64,000 nt of DNA from Ligilactobacillus faecis (GCF_029889745.1 NZ_CP123639.1:1-64000); one strand, 5' to 3'. Counted from the stretch's first letter, positions 24,971 to 34,402 are shown. The notes: a model not told the origin generated them from the letters alone. Numbers and translations are program-made.

Positions 24971-25356
24971 CCACCTAACGTTAAAATTATTTGCGTATAT
25001 TTGAATCTCTCATTTAATCTGCTGCATTCCATAACAATAAAGTAGTCTTCATCTTCCTCATCTCTCACTACAATTCCTTGGGAGTATTCTGTCTTCCATA
25101 AAGGCTTTACCCCATAAAATTGGGATACGACAGCATTAGTAGGATTAGGTACATCGATATCAAATCCGTTATCTTCCAACCATGTGTGGTAATCTGCTAA
25201 AGCAGGTAAACCCATCATCTGCACCGAATTTAGAATATTTTCTTGCTCACGTAATTCATTTTCGAGATTTATCACATACTTTTTTGTTGGATCAAGTTCA
25301 TATCCATGTGGTATTACAAGTTGTCCAAAATCTTTATTTAATTTTATTTTTTCCAT
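24961..25356 (-). CDS. Hypothetical protein (131 residues)
   Basis: A 131-residue acidic protein with no recognised domain (VIPHGYELDPTKKYVINLEN, DEEDEDYFIVMECSRL). GGAGGG lies 5 bases before the ATG. Its end overlaps the next gene by 10 bases. The 210 bases to its right are AT-rich and show no gene. The pair sits between the toxin-like operon and a frameshifted membrane-protein gene. Confidence 0.5.
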   Translation of the reverse strand: MEKIKLNKDFGQLVIPHGYELDPTKKYVINLENELREQENILNSVQMMGLPALADYHTWLEDNGFDIDVPNPTNAVVSQFYGVKPLWKTEYSQGIVVRDEEDEDYFIVMECSRLNERFKYTQIILTLGGCM

Positions 25357-25566
25357 TGTTTCCCTCCGATATAAAAAAATTTTCTTACAAGGATGTATTA
25401 AAATATAAGTTTAATAGCAACATATTTTTGATATATAAAAAAATTAACATAAAAAAGCAAACATTCATAATATAATGCTCAATAGAATAGAAAACTAGCT
25501 GTGATACAAGAATAATATTAGAGCGTGCCCCTTTATATACCATCCACTATCTAAAATAGTGATCAA

Positions 25567-26075
25567 TCATTTTATTCGTATTAATGTTAAGTCAGTTTGG
25601 GGTATCGCCACTCTCTTAGGATCCTTTGAAATATCAAAATCTTGCTTAATTAATTTTCCATTATAATTTCTTTTCCAACTTCTATCTGCCGAATCTACAA
25701 AGTATACTACTGGGACAGGTACTTTATGCATTGATTGCTCGATATGCAAATTATAGTGAATCAGAAAATCACCTGGTGGCAAAATTCCAATTGATAAAGG
25801 AGAGATTTCATTACTTTCATGATCATACCCACATTCGATATCAATAATAACGTTATGAACTGGTTCGTTTGAATGATTTGATATCTGAAATGTATTTGTT
25901 TTTGTCTTTTTTCCTATACTCTGTTTTTTATCCCACCAATAAAAACTTTACTAGCAACTCCTCTTCTTTTCTCTTTTTCAGACTTTATAATCTCACAAAA
26001 TGTTGTAACTAGCGAGATAGTAACAACAATATTGCCAACTATTGAAGAAATATATTCCCATGTTTGTAAGTTCAA
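25567..26075 (-). pseudogene. Membrane protein gene interrupted by a frameshift at A6C
   Basis: From TTG 26075 (AGGAG upstream) a frame encodes a membrane segment (WEYISSIVGNIVVTISLVTT) and a charged stretch, ending at a TAG (25914-25916) after 53 codons. The minus-1 frame continues without a stop from AAAAAAC (25923-25929) to 25567, encoding a strand-rich domain with YDHESNEI, PPGDFLIHYNLHIEQSMH and VVYFVDSADRSWKR. Rejoined, the product is about 169 residues. It is either a recent indel in the A-run or a programmed minus-1 shift at A AAA AAC. Family not recognised. Confidence 0.6.
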
Positions 26076-26130
26076 TTAAAAGTTACTCCTACTTGAAAAA
26101 TATAATTAAATGTGTAAATCAGTATACACT

Positions 26131-26160
26131 AAAAACCTAACACCTCGAAGATGCTAGGTC
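26131..26160 (-). terminator. Terminator of the surface-exclusion gene
   Basis: On the minus strand ACCTAGCA and TGTTAGGT pair around TCTTCGAGG and run into TTTTTAG, 27 bases after the gene's stop. Confidence 0.75.
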
Positions 26161-26186
26161 TTAATTTTATTTATAATTATACTTGA

Positions 26187-29100
26187 TTAAAATTCTTTTT
26201 TCTTTCGACGATCGATTTCAACTAATCCTAAAACACTGGCAATGCCTAACATTAAGGCTACTAATTTACTTGTTGTTTGTTCAGTTTTTTCACCCATCTG
26301 TGGTAATTGAGAAGCCATTTGCTTTTTGATTTCTTGGCTCACACGTCGACTCTTAACTTCAGTTGTTACGTAGCCAACAAGATTCCCTTGCGAATCAAAA
26401 ACTTCAATTCCATTTGTCTTATAGTCTGAGACTACATTACCTTTGTCGTTCAAGATCTTATTTCCAACTTGGTAGAATAGAGTATTCTTAGCTTCTTCTC
26501 GTGCTAACTGCTTGGCTTTTTTCTCCGCTAATTCAAATGCCTTTTCTGCTTCTTCACGAGCAACTAGTCTATCTAAGTTAGACTGTTTTGATTCAACTTC
26601 AGCAGTCTTAGTATTTAAATTAGCTTTCGCCAAATCGTAAGCTTGCTGCTTGGCGTTAACATCTGCTTGAGTTTTTGCCAATTTTTCCTTAGCATTGCTC
26701 AAGTTAGTTTGGGCTGTAGCTAGGATCGTATCAGCATTTTCAAGATCTGACAATTTTTCTTGAAGTTTCTTCAAGTTTAAAATTTCTTGATCGTATTTTG
26801 TTTGGGCATTTTTCAAAACTTGTTTTGCATTGACTAGATCTGCTTGAGCTTTATCTAAAGCTTCATTCTTAGCGTTCAATACATCTTGAGCTGCCTTCAA
26901 AGCTTGCTGTTTATCAGCCAAAAGAGCCTTTGCCTTGTCTAAGTTAGCTTGTTTAGTTGCTAAATCAGCACTAAAATTATCTACCGCTTTTTGTGCTTTT
27001 GCTTCAAGCTCTTGATCATTAACTAATTTAGCTTGAGCATTTTTGACAGCTTCTTTGGCCAAAGTAAGATCTTTGTGTAATTTTGCCAAATTATTTTGAC
27101 TTGTAGCAAGTTTTTCCTTAGTTTGGTTGAATTGTACCTTAGCAGTATTTAAATCGTTCTGAGCGCTATTATAAGCCTCTGTAGCACTATTTAAACTCAC
27201 CTGCGCTTCTGCCAAGATATCTTTTACTTGATTCAAAGCATTCAAGGCATCTTCGTAATTAGTTTGTTTTACTTTAATATCAGCACTCAAGCTATCAACA
27301 GCTCGTTGCGCCTCATCTGCTTTAAACTTGTCTTGGGATAGTGTATTTTGCGCATTATTCAAGTTCGTTTGTGCTTGATTCAATTTAGCAACCGTCAAAT
27401 TAAATGTATTTTGCTTATCAGAAAGTTCTTTTTCTAAGTTAGACAAACTACTCTTAGAAGAATTTAAGGCGCTCTGTGCGTCGTTATTTTGCTTTTGAGC
27501 CGTATCAAATGTGACCTGTTTAACTTGTAAAGCATTTTGTGCATTATTTAACTGCATTTGCAGAAGATCATAATTATCTGAAATGGCGATGAAATTATTA
27601 TCTTCTTTTTTTGGGTAGTAATCATTGAAATGGATCACACCGTTAGCTGCTATATCAAAGCCAAAATGGGTGGTAGGATCTTTTCTACCATAAACACCCA
27701 GTAATTGTTTGGCATGTCCCCATTGGGAAGAGGCGTCATTAAATATAAGCATTAAAATTCTATTATAAATCATTTCTTTATATAAACTTAACGACCCGCT
27801 ATTAAAACCAATGGACGCAATAGATTCTGCAGATCCCCATGTTCCCCCAATAGCTTCCTCTCCCTTTTTTATAGCCTCCTTACTGTGATCGAATATATTT
27901 AGAGGTGTATTTTGTGTGATAACTCTCGAGTACCTTAAAGAATTTTCTGTAACTACAAGCCGATTATCATATCCCATCTGTTGCCTTACTTGATTTAATA
28001 ATCCAGCTACCCAAAGGGTTAATTCTCTTTGTTGATCTTCTGTTATATTCGATGTTTGAAGTTCTATGCTATCATCATGTCTTGAGGCCTTAAATTTATT
28101 TAATTTATAAGCTTCTGAAATAAAATTTTTCAGGATACTATAATCTGTTTTGCCCTCAAGAATATCTTTCCAGGCTTGCGCAAATCCATCAGGCAATGTA
28201 ATCGTATTGATACTATTCAATTTATCTGTAATTTCAGCAACCTTATTGTGGGCCTGATCACGTTCAGTCTTAGCTTGATCAAAAGTAGCTTGTGCTTTAT
28301 CAGCTTCAGCTTGCTTGTTGGTCACAACATTTTTTTCTGTCTCAACTAACGTATTGATTTTATTTAAAACGTTTTCAGCATTTTGTTTATTAGTAATAGC
28401 ATTATTTAGATCTTGTTGTTTTTGTTGGACGTCAAGTTGATCGATAGCTAATCTACCTTTAGCAGCTTTAGCTGTATCAATGATATCTTGAGCATTAGTC
28501 CCATCTAAAATATTCTTAGCTTCGTCTGTTTTAGCTTGTGCCACATTAACCTTTTGCGTTGCCTGATCAACCGCAGTTTGAGCCTGTGCTTTATTATCAG
28601 CAGTTTTATCAGCTACTACTTGTTTGATTGAAACATTGTCACTTGCCATATTTACAGCTTGTTCATTCTCACCAACTTGCTTATTGGCTTCATCTAGGTT
28701 TTTCTGTGTGTTTTCTACTTGAACTTTTTTATTATTGAGATCAACAGTATCTTGCTTTACTTGTTCTTTAGAACGTTCTAACTCATCTTGGGCTTTTTTT
28801 GAGTCTGCTTCATCAAGCAATTTCTGAGCCTGATCAACATTTGCTTGCGCTAGATTAACATTGTTTTGTTCTTGATCAACGCCCTCTTTGGCTTTATTTA
28901 CTTCCTGAGTTACTTTATCAACTGCTACCTGCTTAGTTGCAACGTTGGTATCATTAATTTTTACGTTATTAGAAACCTCAGCAATGTTTTTTTCTTGATC
29001 CTTGATACTATCTTTTACTTGTTCAATATTTTCGGGCGTAGCTTCATTTTTCAGTTCTTGAGCTTGATCAACATCACCTTGAGCCTTATGTACATTATCA

Positions 29101-29363
29101 GCTGCTACTTGTTCATCAGCTTTAGCGCCATCTAAATCATTTTGGGCTTTATTTAGATTTGTTTGAGCTTGAGCCTGTTGCTCTTTTGCTTGATCCAAAT
29201 CTGCCTGTGCAGTTTTCTTGTCATTTGTTGGTTGTTGTTGGATCACAGCAACATTACCATTACCATTATCATTAACATTATCTGCCTGTACACTTTGTGC
29301 ATTAGCACCTACGATTGCTGTCCCCATAACAGCTGCTGTTGAAAGTAAAATTTCTTTTTTCAT
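26187..29363 (-). CDS. SEC10/PgrA surface-exclusion protein, wall-anchored
   Basis: A 1058-residue surface protein like Sec10/PgrA of enterococcal pheromone plasmids, which hinder uptake of the same element by cells already carrying it. Parts: signal peptide (ILLSTAAVMGTAIVGANAQ), a long coiled coil with a repeated alanine/asparagine/glutamine heptad pattern (about 40-400), a globular SEC10-like domain (about 420-600; WGHAKQLLGVYG, HFGFDIAANGV), a second coiled coil to about 960, then a sorting signal LPQMG with membrane helix and KKKEF tail. LPQMG departs from LPXTG. Start ATG 29363 or GTG 29369, both downstream of AAGGAG. Confidence 0.85.
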   Translation of the reverse strand: MKKEILLSTAAVMGTAIVGANAQSVQADNVNDNGNGNVAVIQQQPTNDKKTAQADLDQAKEQQAQAQTNLNKAQNDLDGAKADEQVAADNVHKAQGDVDQAQELKNEATPENIEQVKDSIKDQEKNIAEVSNNVKINDTNVATKQVAVDKVTQEVNKAKEGVDQEQNNVNLAQANVDQAQKLLDEADSKKAQDELERSKEQVKQDTVDLNNKKVQVENTQKNLDEANKQVGENEQAVNMASDNVSIKQVVADKTADNKAQAQTAVDQATQKVNVAQAKTDEAKNILDGTNAQDIIDTAKAAKGRLAIDQLDVQQKQQDLNNAITNKQNAENVLNKINTLVETEKNVVTNKQAEADKAQATFDQAKTERDQAHNKVAEITDKLNSINTITLPDGFAQAWKDILEGKTDYSILKNFISEAYKLNKFKASRHDDSIELQTSNITEDQQRELTLWVAGLLNQVRQQMGYDNRLVVTENSLRYSRVITQNTPLNIFDHSKEAIKKGEEAIGGTWGSAESIASIGFNSGSLSLYKEMIYNRILMLIFNDASSQWGHAKQLLGVYGRKDPTTHFGFDIAANGVIHFNDYYPKKEDNNFIAISDNYDLLQMQLNNAQNALQVKQVTFDTAQKQNNDAQSALNSSKSSLSNLEKELSDKQNTFNLTVAKLNQAQTNLNNAQNTLSQDKFKADEAQRAVDSLSADIKVKQTNYEDALNALNQVKDILAEAQVSLNSATEAYNSAQNDLNTAKVQFNQTKEKLATSQNNLAKLHKDLTLAKEAVKNAQAKLVNDQELEAKAQKAVDNFSADLATKQANLDKAKALLADKQQALKAAQDVLNAKNEALDKAQADLVNAKQVLKNAQTKYDQEILNLKKLQEKLSDLENADTILATAQTNLSNAKEKLAKTQADVNAKQQAYDLAKANLNTKTAEVESKQSNLDRLVAREEAEKAFELAEKKAKQLAREEAKNTLFYQVGNKILNDKGNVVSDYKTNGIEVFDSQGNLVGYVTTEVKSRRVSQEIKKQMASQLPQMGEKTEQTTSKLVALMLGIASVLGLVEIDRRKKKEF

Positions 29364-29407
29364 ACTCACGACAACTCCTTTTTTATATATCAATGTTTAC
29401 AAATACA

Positions 29408-29446
29408 TATTAACTTATACACTACAAAAACACAATATTAATTTCA
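29408..29446 (-). promoter_or_regulatory. Promoter of the surface-exclusion gene
   Basis: On the minus strand TTGTGT, a 17-base spacer and TAATAT give a fair sigma70 promoter. A run of 17 A (29447-29463 on this strand) lies close upstream of its -35 box. Confidence 0.6.
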
Positions 29447-29463
29447 TTTTTTTTTTTTTTTTT
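29447..29463. repeat. 17-T homopolymer between divergent promoters
   Basis: Seventeen consecutive T on the plus strand lie between the -35 boxes of the surface-exclusion gene and the divergent XRE gene. Such tracts vary in length by slippage and bend DNA; here a change would alter both promoters' upstream regions. Confidence 0.9.
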
Positions 29464-29490
29464 GAATAAATGTAGTCCGAATGATACAAT
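29462..29490 (+). promoter_or_regulatory. Promoter of the plus-strand XRE regulator
   Basis: TTGAAT (29462-29467), 17 bases, TACAAT (29485-29490), 17 bases before the ATG with GAGGTGAT as ribosome site. The -35 begins inside the last T of the homopolymer. Confidence 0.7.
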
Positions 29491-29507
29491 ATTTATGAGG
29501 TGATAAT

Positions 29508-30185
29508 ATGCTCCAAAATAACTTAAATAAATTAATGAGCGAAAGAAATATCAAAGCAAGTGATATTTATCGTGATTTAGGTATTGCTAGATCAACAATT
29601 CTTTCTCTAGCTAAGGGATCGACTGGCGGAATCCAATTTGAAACATTAGAACGTTTATGTACGTATTTCGATGTTTTACCAACTGATTTTTTTGAATATT
29701 CTCCCTACGTATTACAGACGATCTTTAATACAGACATTTTTTCTTTGAATATTCCTGAGTTAACTTATAGCGCACAGATTACAAAAAATGTATATCAGAA
29801 GAACTTTAAGATCCAAGTCACTTGGCAGATTCCAACGTTAAACTCTGATTTTCCTAAATCTACAACTACTGATCAATTATTATTTGTCCGCTGCAAATTA
29901 ATTAACGATCTGAGCTATACGCAAATAGAACTTGATGAGATCATCAAGACATTTTCACCAATCTTAAAACGTAAATTTTTCATTGATCTAACAGCCGATA
30001 TAGTCTCACAACTTCAACGTGCAGTTAAGAAAAACTCCGAGCTTATAGCATACGATCCAAGTACAGATCAAAACCGGAAAATCAAATTACTCAAAAACAA
30101 GCACTGTATCATTGAACTTTTTAAGGGCACACCTAGTCATAAGTTGATCGATATTACGCTAGGAACAGATGAGTTAACTCTATAG
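29508..30185 (+). CDS. XRE-family transcriptional regulator
   Basis: A 225-residue regulator, the only credible plus-strand gene in the element. An N-terminal helix-turn-helix (NLNKLMSERNIKASDIYRDL, split, then GIARSTILSLAKGSTGGIQ; about 3-60) is followed by a C-terminal domain of unknown type with strands and helices. It is divergent from the surface-exclusion gene across the 17-T tract and may control it and itself. A bidirectional terminator follows. Confidence 0.8.
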   Translation: MLQNNLNKLMSERNIKASDIYRDLGIARSTILSLAKGSTGGIQFETLERLCTYFDVLPTDFFEYSPYVLQTIFNTDIFSLNIPELTYSAQITKNVYQKNFKIQVTWQIPTLNSDFPKSTTTDQLLFVRCKLINDLSYTQIELDEIIKTFSPILKRKFFIDLTADIVSQLQRAVKKNSELIAYDPSTDQNRKIKLLKNKHCIIELFKGTPSHKLIDITLGTDELTL

Positions 30186-30240
30186 AAAAAGACCAGTATT
30201 CTCAACAAAAACATAGTTGTGAGAACACTGGTCTTTATTT
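30186..30240. terminator. Bidirectional terminator between convergent genes
   Basis: AAAAAGACCAGTATTCTCA pairs with TGAGAACACTGGTCTTT (one mismatch) and T-rich sequence follows on the plus strand. It separates the XRE gene from the ImmA/IrrE gene coming from the right. Confidence 0.85.
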
Positions 30241-30276
30241 TCTTAAATCAAATCACCATTAGGTAGTGCCATAAAT

Positions 30277-31461
30277 TTAGTATGCTTTATCACGAAAATC
30301 GTCCATATCTATAATTTTAGCCTCTCTAAAGTAATCTTTTTCCATTTCTAGGTAATGATCAAAAAAGTGCTCATCTAAATTAAAAAGTTTAGAAAGGAAA
30401 GTAGGTTGTATATTAAACTGATTTAATAGATTATCTAAGTTAACAACATTTTTAGTAAGAACAAATTTAAAAAGATAGCGCAGTTTACCCGGTTTTACCG
30501 GAGGAATTTCATCATCTAATGGCTCAAATAATTTGTACTTCTTTCTAGTTAACTGTCCCCAAAAGTATCGATTCTCTTGATAAGAAAGTAAACCTAAACC
30601 GTATGCTCGCATTTCAAGTGCTGCAATGGAAACTAAGTATTTTCTTTTCAAATCTATATAATAATCTGGATTCGATTTTCTTTTCAGTTCAGAGAAATCA
30701 GAAATAAATTCTTTTTCTGGTAATAAAAATACAGAGGCGAATAAATATGCTTCTTTTTCAATAATATTTAGCTCATTAGGAGACAAGGTGTCCATATCTA
30801 CATTAGCATGTAATAAAAGATGCCCTAATTCATGAGCTAAATCAAAATTCCTTCTAACCGCAGATTTTTTAACAGTACCCAGAATTATATACAAACGTCC
30901 ATCTTTTGTGACCGCACTATAGGCATCAATCTGAGAACCTAAATTCTTTTCTAAAATATAGATACCACTATTCTCTAAAGTATACATTAAATCTTTATTA
31001 TCCTTTAAAGATAGTTTAGTTCTGGAAAATTCCGCAATCTTTTTGATAATTTCGTTTCTTTCTAGATTACTTCTTTCAATAAACTTCAGACTTTCTTCTC
31101 TAATACTTATTATAGGTGTCTTTGGTACTAATAAGTGTTGTTCAAAGCAATTAATATAATGGTCAATATAGTTTAAAAAAGTGAGCTCAAGTTTTGTCTT
31201 TTTTCTAGAAGTCCTATCCTTTGCTCTATATGCAATTTTTTCTTCACTGGCTTTGACTATGAGATACTCAGGTGAAAAAAAATACCGCGTCTCTACATGG
31301 AATAAATTACGTAATTGATTTAATATCTCAATACGAGGCAATATAGAATCATTCTCATATTGCCATACTGCCTGTTCAGATATATTCAATTTATCTGCTA
31401 ATTCTTTTCTAGAGAGACCGTTTAATTCTCTTAAATTACGTAACTTCTCTCCATTGAACAT
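30277..31461 (-). CDS. XRE-ImmA/IrrE fusion: helix-turn-helix plus zinc metallopeptidase
   Basis: A 394-residue protein with an N-terminal XRE domain (LRNLRELNGLSRKELADKLN, then ISEQAVWQYEN; residues 5-60) fused to an ImmA/IrrE-type peptidase (about 165-260) with the zinc motif HELGHLLLH. Such fusions cleave or sense repressors in ICEs and also act in toxin-antitoxin and phage-defence loci. It lies 34 bases after a 252-residue partner, probably in one operon. The C-terminal third is not recognised. Confidence 0.84.
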   Translation of the reverse strand: MFNGEKLRNLRELNGLSRKELADKLNISEQAVWQYENDSILPRIEILNQLRNLFHVETRYFFSPEYLIVKASEEKIAYRAKDRTSRKKTKLELTFLNYIDHYINCFEQHLLVPKTPIISIREESLKFIERSNLERNEIIKKIAEFSRTKLSLKDNKDLMYTLENSGIYILEKNLGSQIDAYSAVTKDGRLYIILGTVKKSAVRRNFDLAHELGHLLLHANVDMDTLSPNELNIIEKEAYLFASVFLLPEKEFISDFSELKRKSNPDYYIDLKRKYLVSIAALEMRAYGLGLLSYQENRYFWGQLTRKKYKLFEPLDDEIPPVKPGKLRYLFKFVLTKNVVNLDNLLNQFNIQPTFLSKLFNLDEHFFDHYLEMEKDYFREAKIIDMDDFRDKAY

Positions 31462-31495
31462 CGTAATGACCCCACTTCTTTAGTCGATTTACTGT

Positions 31496-32254
31496 CTAGA
31501 TTATATCCTCTTGATTTTCTGCGACAAATTCATAACCAAATGAATGAGTTTCATCAGGATATACACCATCAGGAACTTTATCTCCCTTAATAAATTCAAG
31601 CTCTTCTTCACCAATTGAATACTCACTTTTTTCTATTAATTCTGTTAAATCTGCAACCTCGACTAAACTCATTTTATCTTGATTTGGTAATGTTAACGCA
31701 ATCTTGCTAATCATTTTAGATTGTTCATCTACTTCATATGTTACCACATAAAAACGAGTATATCCTTCTGGCGCTTTTATTGCAATATTTTTATTTATTG
31801 CTTCAAGTTCTGGCAAAGAAAGTTCTAACTGAACAAAATCTTTGGATTTTTTTAGTTGTATATTTTTACTATTAATGATTGCATTGTTTATACCAGCATA
31901 ATCATATAAATAGTTTTCTTTTTTATTTCTTCCTGTTTTTTCATTAAAAGTATTTGCTATCCCTTGACTACTTTTCACAATTAATAAATATTTCTCTTGT
32001 TCATTATTCAGAACAAACTGAATATATTCCCAAGTATATCCTGCTTTATCAACCAAACTTTTAACATGACTGTACTTCGAGCATTCTTCACATACGCTAG
32101 AATCTATATGATTCCCCTTAACCCATGCATAAGCTCCGCTGACTTCTAAATCTTTTTGAGCTTTCTTTCTTACACCAATATATTCTTTATATCCCTTCAA
32201 AATCCCATCTACAAACACTTGGCATAGTTCTACAGGTAAAGAAAATTCATTCAT
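31496..32254 (-). CDS. Unknown partner of the XRE-ImmA/IrrE protein
   Basis: A 252-residue protein with no recognised domain. A CxxC pair (SSVCEECSKYSH) near residue 55 could bind metal; the first 40 residues are helical (CQVFVDGILKGYKEYIG) and the centre is strand-rich (RFYVVTYEVDEQSKMISKIA). It is upstream of the metallopeptidase gene and has its own GAGGTG site. Being paired with ImmA/IrrE, it is a candidate substrate, toxin or effector. Confidence 0.5.
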   Translation of the reverse strand: MNEFSLPVELCQVFVDGILKGYKEYIGVRKKAQKDLEVSGAYAWVKGNHIDSSVCEECSKYSHVKSLVDKAGYTWEYIQFVLNNEQEKYLLIVKSSQGIANTFNEKTGRNKKENYLYDYAGINNAIINSKNIQLKKSKDFVQLELSLPELEAINKNIAIKAPEGYTRFYVVTYEVDEQSKMISKIALTLPNQDKMSLVEVADLTELIEKSEYSIGEEELEFIKGDKVPDGVYPDETHSFGYEFVAENQEDII

Positions 32255-32376
32255 ATAATTGCACCTCTTCTTTTATATTATTAACACAATTATACTTATT
32301 TTTATTAAATAAAGGAAGTATTTTATCGTTTTTCTTTAAAGTATAGAATCTAACAATAATATTTTCCTCTCCAAAT

Positions 32377-32418
32377 AAAGACATCTTCAAATTTTTCATG
32401 TAATTTGAAGATGTCTTT
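32377..32418. terminator. Bidirectional terminator after the pilus operon
   Basis: AAAGACATCTTCAAATT and AATTTGAAGATGTCTTT form a perfect 17-bp stem with an 8-base loop, 9 bases past the last pilus gene. Confidence 0.88.
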
Positions 32419-32426
32419 TCACTTAT

Positions 32427-33536
32427 TTAAAAGAAATTAGAAGTCCATTTCTTGATCTTCGTAAACAATGAAGAGTCCTCCTTATGACCAGTTTGGTACA
32501 TTGTTGCCGTAGTTTCATTTTGAGGTGTCTCTTGGGTCGGTTGTTCTTTTTCAATCGTATCTGATTTTGGATAAATTGTGAATTCGTCCACATAATTTCC
32601 ATTGGAATCGGATACTGGAGTGATCACAACAATAGGACTCGAGTTTGTAGCGTAACTTTCCTTATCAGTTTCAGTATTAACTACATAATAAGCATGGTAT
32701 TTACCGTCAATTGGTAATGCTATTTCGGCCATTCCTTGTTCATCAGTTGTAACTTCAGTAACTGGCTTCAATTGATCTTGATTAAGCTTGGCAGCACGTT
32801 CTGAAATAGTTTTTCTTAAAGTATCTCCTTGACGTAGATCCTTGACCTTTTGAACTAATCCTTGATCTACCTCTACTTCCTTTGATACTTTAGATGTATC
32901 CTCAGAAGATTGTTCACCACTTTCTTCACTCACCTTTTGAGACGTCGTTTGTTCAGTAAAATCTGAATTTTTTAAAGTTTCACTGTTTGAGCCACTTGTC
33001 GCCTTTTGTACCGAACTAGTTGAGCTATTCTCATCGCCTTGAATTTCTTCAGAACTTGCAGTATCAAGGGCTTGTTGGCTTTCTTCCTCACTGACACCTA
33101 GTTTTTCCTTGATAATAGTGGCCATTAAATCTGTTACATCATAGATAACGAACTTAGAATTAGGGACACCTTTATAATCAGATTGTGCGATCCCGGGAGA
33201 TTTTTCATTACCGCCTTCGCTACTTTCGGAGAGCGTAGCCATTCGGCTACCACCTTGAGCAATGACCTTCTTGATGATCATTTTCTGCTTTTTTAATGTC
33301 TGGATTGGATCATTTTTACTTTCTTCTGTAGAACCACTACTGGAAATAGCTGAATTTGTTGCACTTGTATCCTTTACATTATTTTCCTTATCTGGTGCAA
33401 CTTCATTCTTGTTTACCTTATTAGATTCAACAGTCATTTCTGAATTTTGCTTAGCTTGATCAGCTAGCACAGGAACCGCTACAGTCATTAATGTTGTCGA
33501 TAACATTAGACTTGCGACGATCTTATCTTTTTTCAT
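32427..33536 (-). CDS. Putative minor pilin with unusual C-terminus
   Basis: A 369-residue secreted protein: signal peptide (IVASLMLSTTLMTVAVPVLA), a low-complexity Ser/Glu/Asn segment (about 30-75 and 150-215), a pilin-like domain with TIYPKSD, the family's YPK lysine motif, near residue 322, then a Gln/Thr-rich tail. The end reads MYQTGHKEDSSLF and a basic-aromatic stretch, in place of LPXTG plus membrane helix. It may be joined to the fibre by its degenerate YQTG, or its anchor has been lost. Its start overlaps the class C sortase gene by 4 bases. Confidence 0.65.
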   Translation of the reverse strand: MKKDKIVASLMLSTTLMTVAVPVLADQAKQNSEMTVESNKVNKNEVAPDKENNVKDTSATNSAISSSGSTEESKNDPIQTLKKQKMIIKKVIAQGGSRMATLSESSEGGNEKSPGIAQSDYKGVPNSKFVIYDVTDLMATIIKEKLGVSEEESQQALDTASSEEIQGDENSSTSSVQKATSGSNSETLKNSDFTEQTTSQKVSEESGEQSSEDTSKVSKEVEVDQGLVQKVKDLRQGDTLRKTISERAAKLNQDQLKPVTEVTTDEQGMAEIALPIDGKYHAYYVVNTETDKESYATNSSPIVVITPVSDSNGNYVDEFTIYPKSDTIEKEQPTQETPQNETTATMYQTGHKEDSSLFTKIKKWTSNFF

Positions 33537-34390
33537 ACTTTTCTCAAACCTGTCCTTTCATTTTGAATTAACTGTTTTTTATGTGCTGTATGCTTCTTCA
33601 TTAAATACACGATCACTACAATAATCAGCATTGATCCTATACCCACTAGGATTCCTTTTCCTAACGATGTCAAACCACCATCAGTTTGGATCTCAACAGT
33701 TCGATCATATGCTACTCGATGCCCACGTACTAATAAGCGATGCGTATTTATGAATATTGGAGTACATGTTACTAGTGTAATTAGATCTTTGTCTTTTTCT
33801 ACCTGTAAATACTTCATGTTGTCTGGTAAAACTTTTTTGATTTGATCGATTTTATAAGCATGGATCTCACCATTGACTTTTAAATAAAATTTATCTCCCA
33901 GCTTCACCTTAGAAAGATCGGTAAACAATTTATTAAGACTTAGTCCTGAATGTCCAGTCAAAACAGCGTGTTTTCCTTTTCCACCCGTCGGATCACTAGT
34001 ATTCTCTAATAATCCAACACCATTGTCCAAAGCGATAGACGAAGTATTATCATAGACAGGTAAGACTTCTTTTAATTTAGGTATCGACAATACAGCAATA
34101 GTGGTTAGTTGTGACTTAGCCACATCAACGCTATTACCACTATCTTTTTGCTTCTCTTCTCGAGTAAAAGGATCACTTACTTGTTTTTTAGTTGATCTTT
34201 TCTTGTAAAAAGCTTCTAGATAGTCTTTCTTACTTGTTTTCTTATCCTGTTTGTCAAAGTGCTCGATCTGAGACTTTTGCTTTTGTGCCAACATAAAATC
34301 AGAGATGAATGGATATGTTGATACACCAATTATGCTAAGACATAGTAGTGTCCAAAAAGCGTAATATAGGATATGGCTGATTCTTTTCAT
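33533..34390 (-). CDS. Class C (pilus) sortase
   Basis: A 285-residue sortase that links pilin subunits through lysine isopeptide bonds. It has an N-terminal membrane helix, a lid segment with DPF near residue 75, catalytic His in LTGHSGLS (about 146), catalytic Cys in TLVTCTP (about 206), Arg in RLLVRGHR, and a C-terminal membrane helix (ILVGIGSMLIIVVIVYLM), all typical of class C. It lies directly behind the major pilin gene. Confidence 0.93.
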   Translation of the reverse strand: MKRISHILYYAFWTLLCLSIIGVSTYPFISDFMLAQKQKSQIEHFDKQDKKTSKKDYLEAFYKKRSTKKQVSDPFTREEKQKDSGNSVDVAKSQLTTIAVLSIPKLKEVLPVYDNTSSIALDNGVGLLENTSDPTGGKGKHAVLTGHSGLSLNKLFTDLSKVKLGDKFYLKVNGEIHAYKIDQIKKVLPDNMKYLQVEKDKDLITLVTCTPIFINTHRLLVRGHRVAYDRTVEIQTDGGLTSLGKGILVGIGSMLIIVVIVYLMKKHTAHKKQLIQNERTGLRKV

Positions 34391-34402
34391 TTAGATCACA
34401 TC

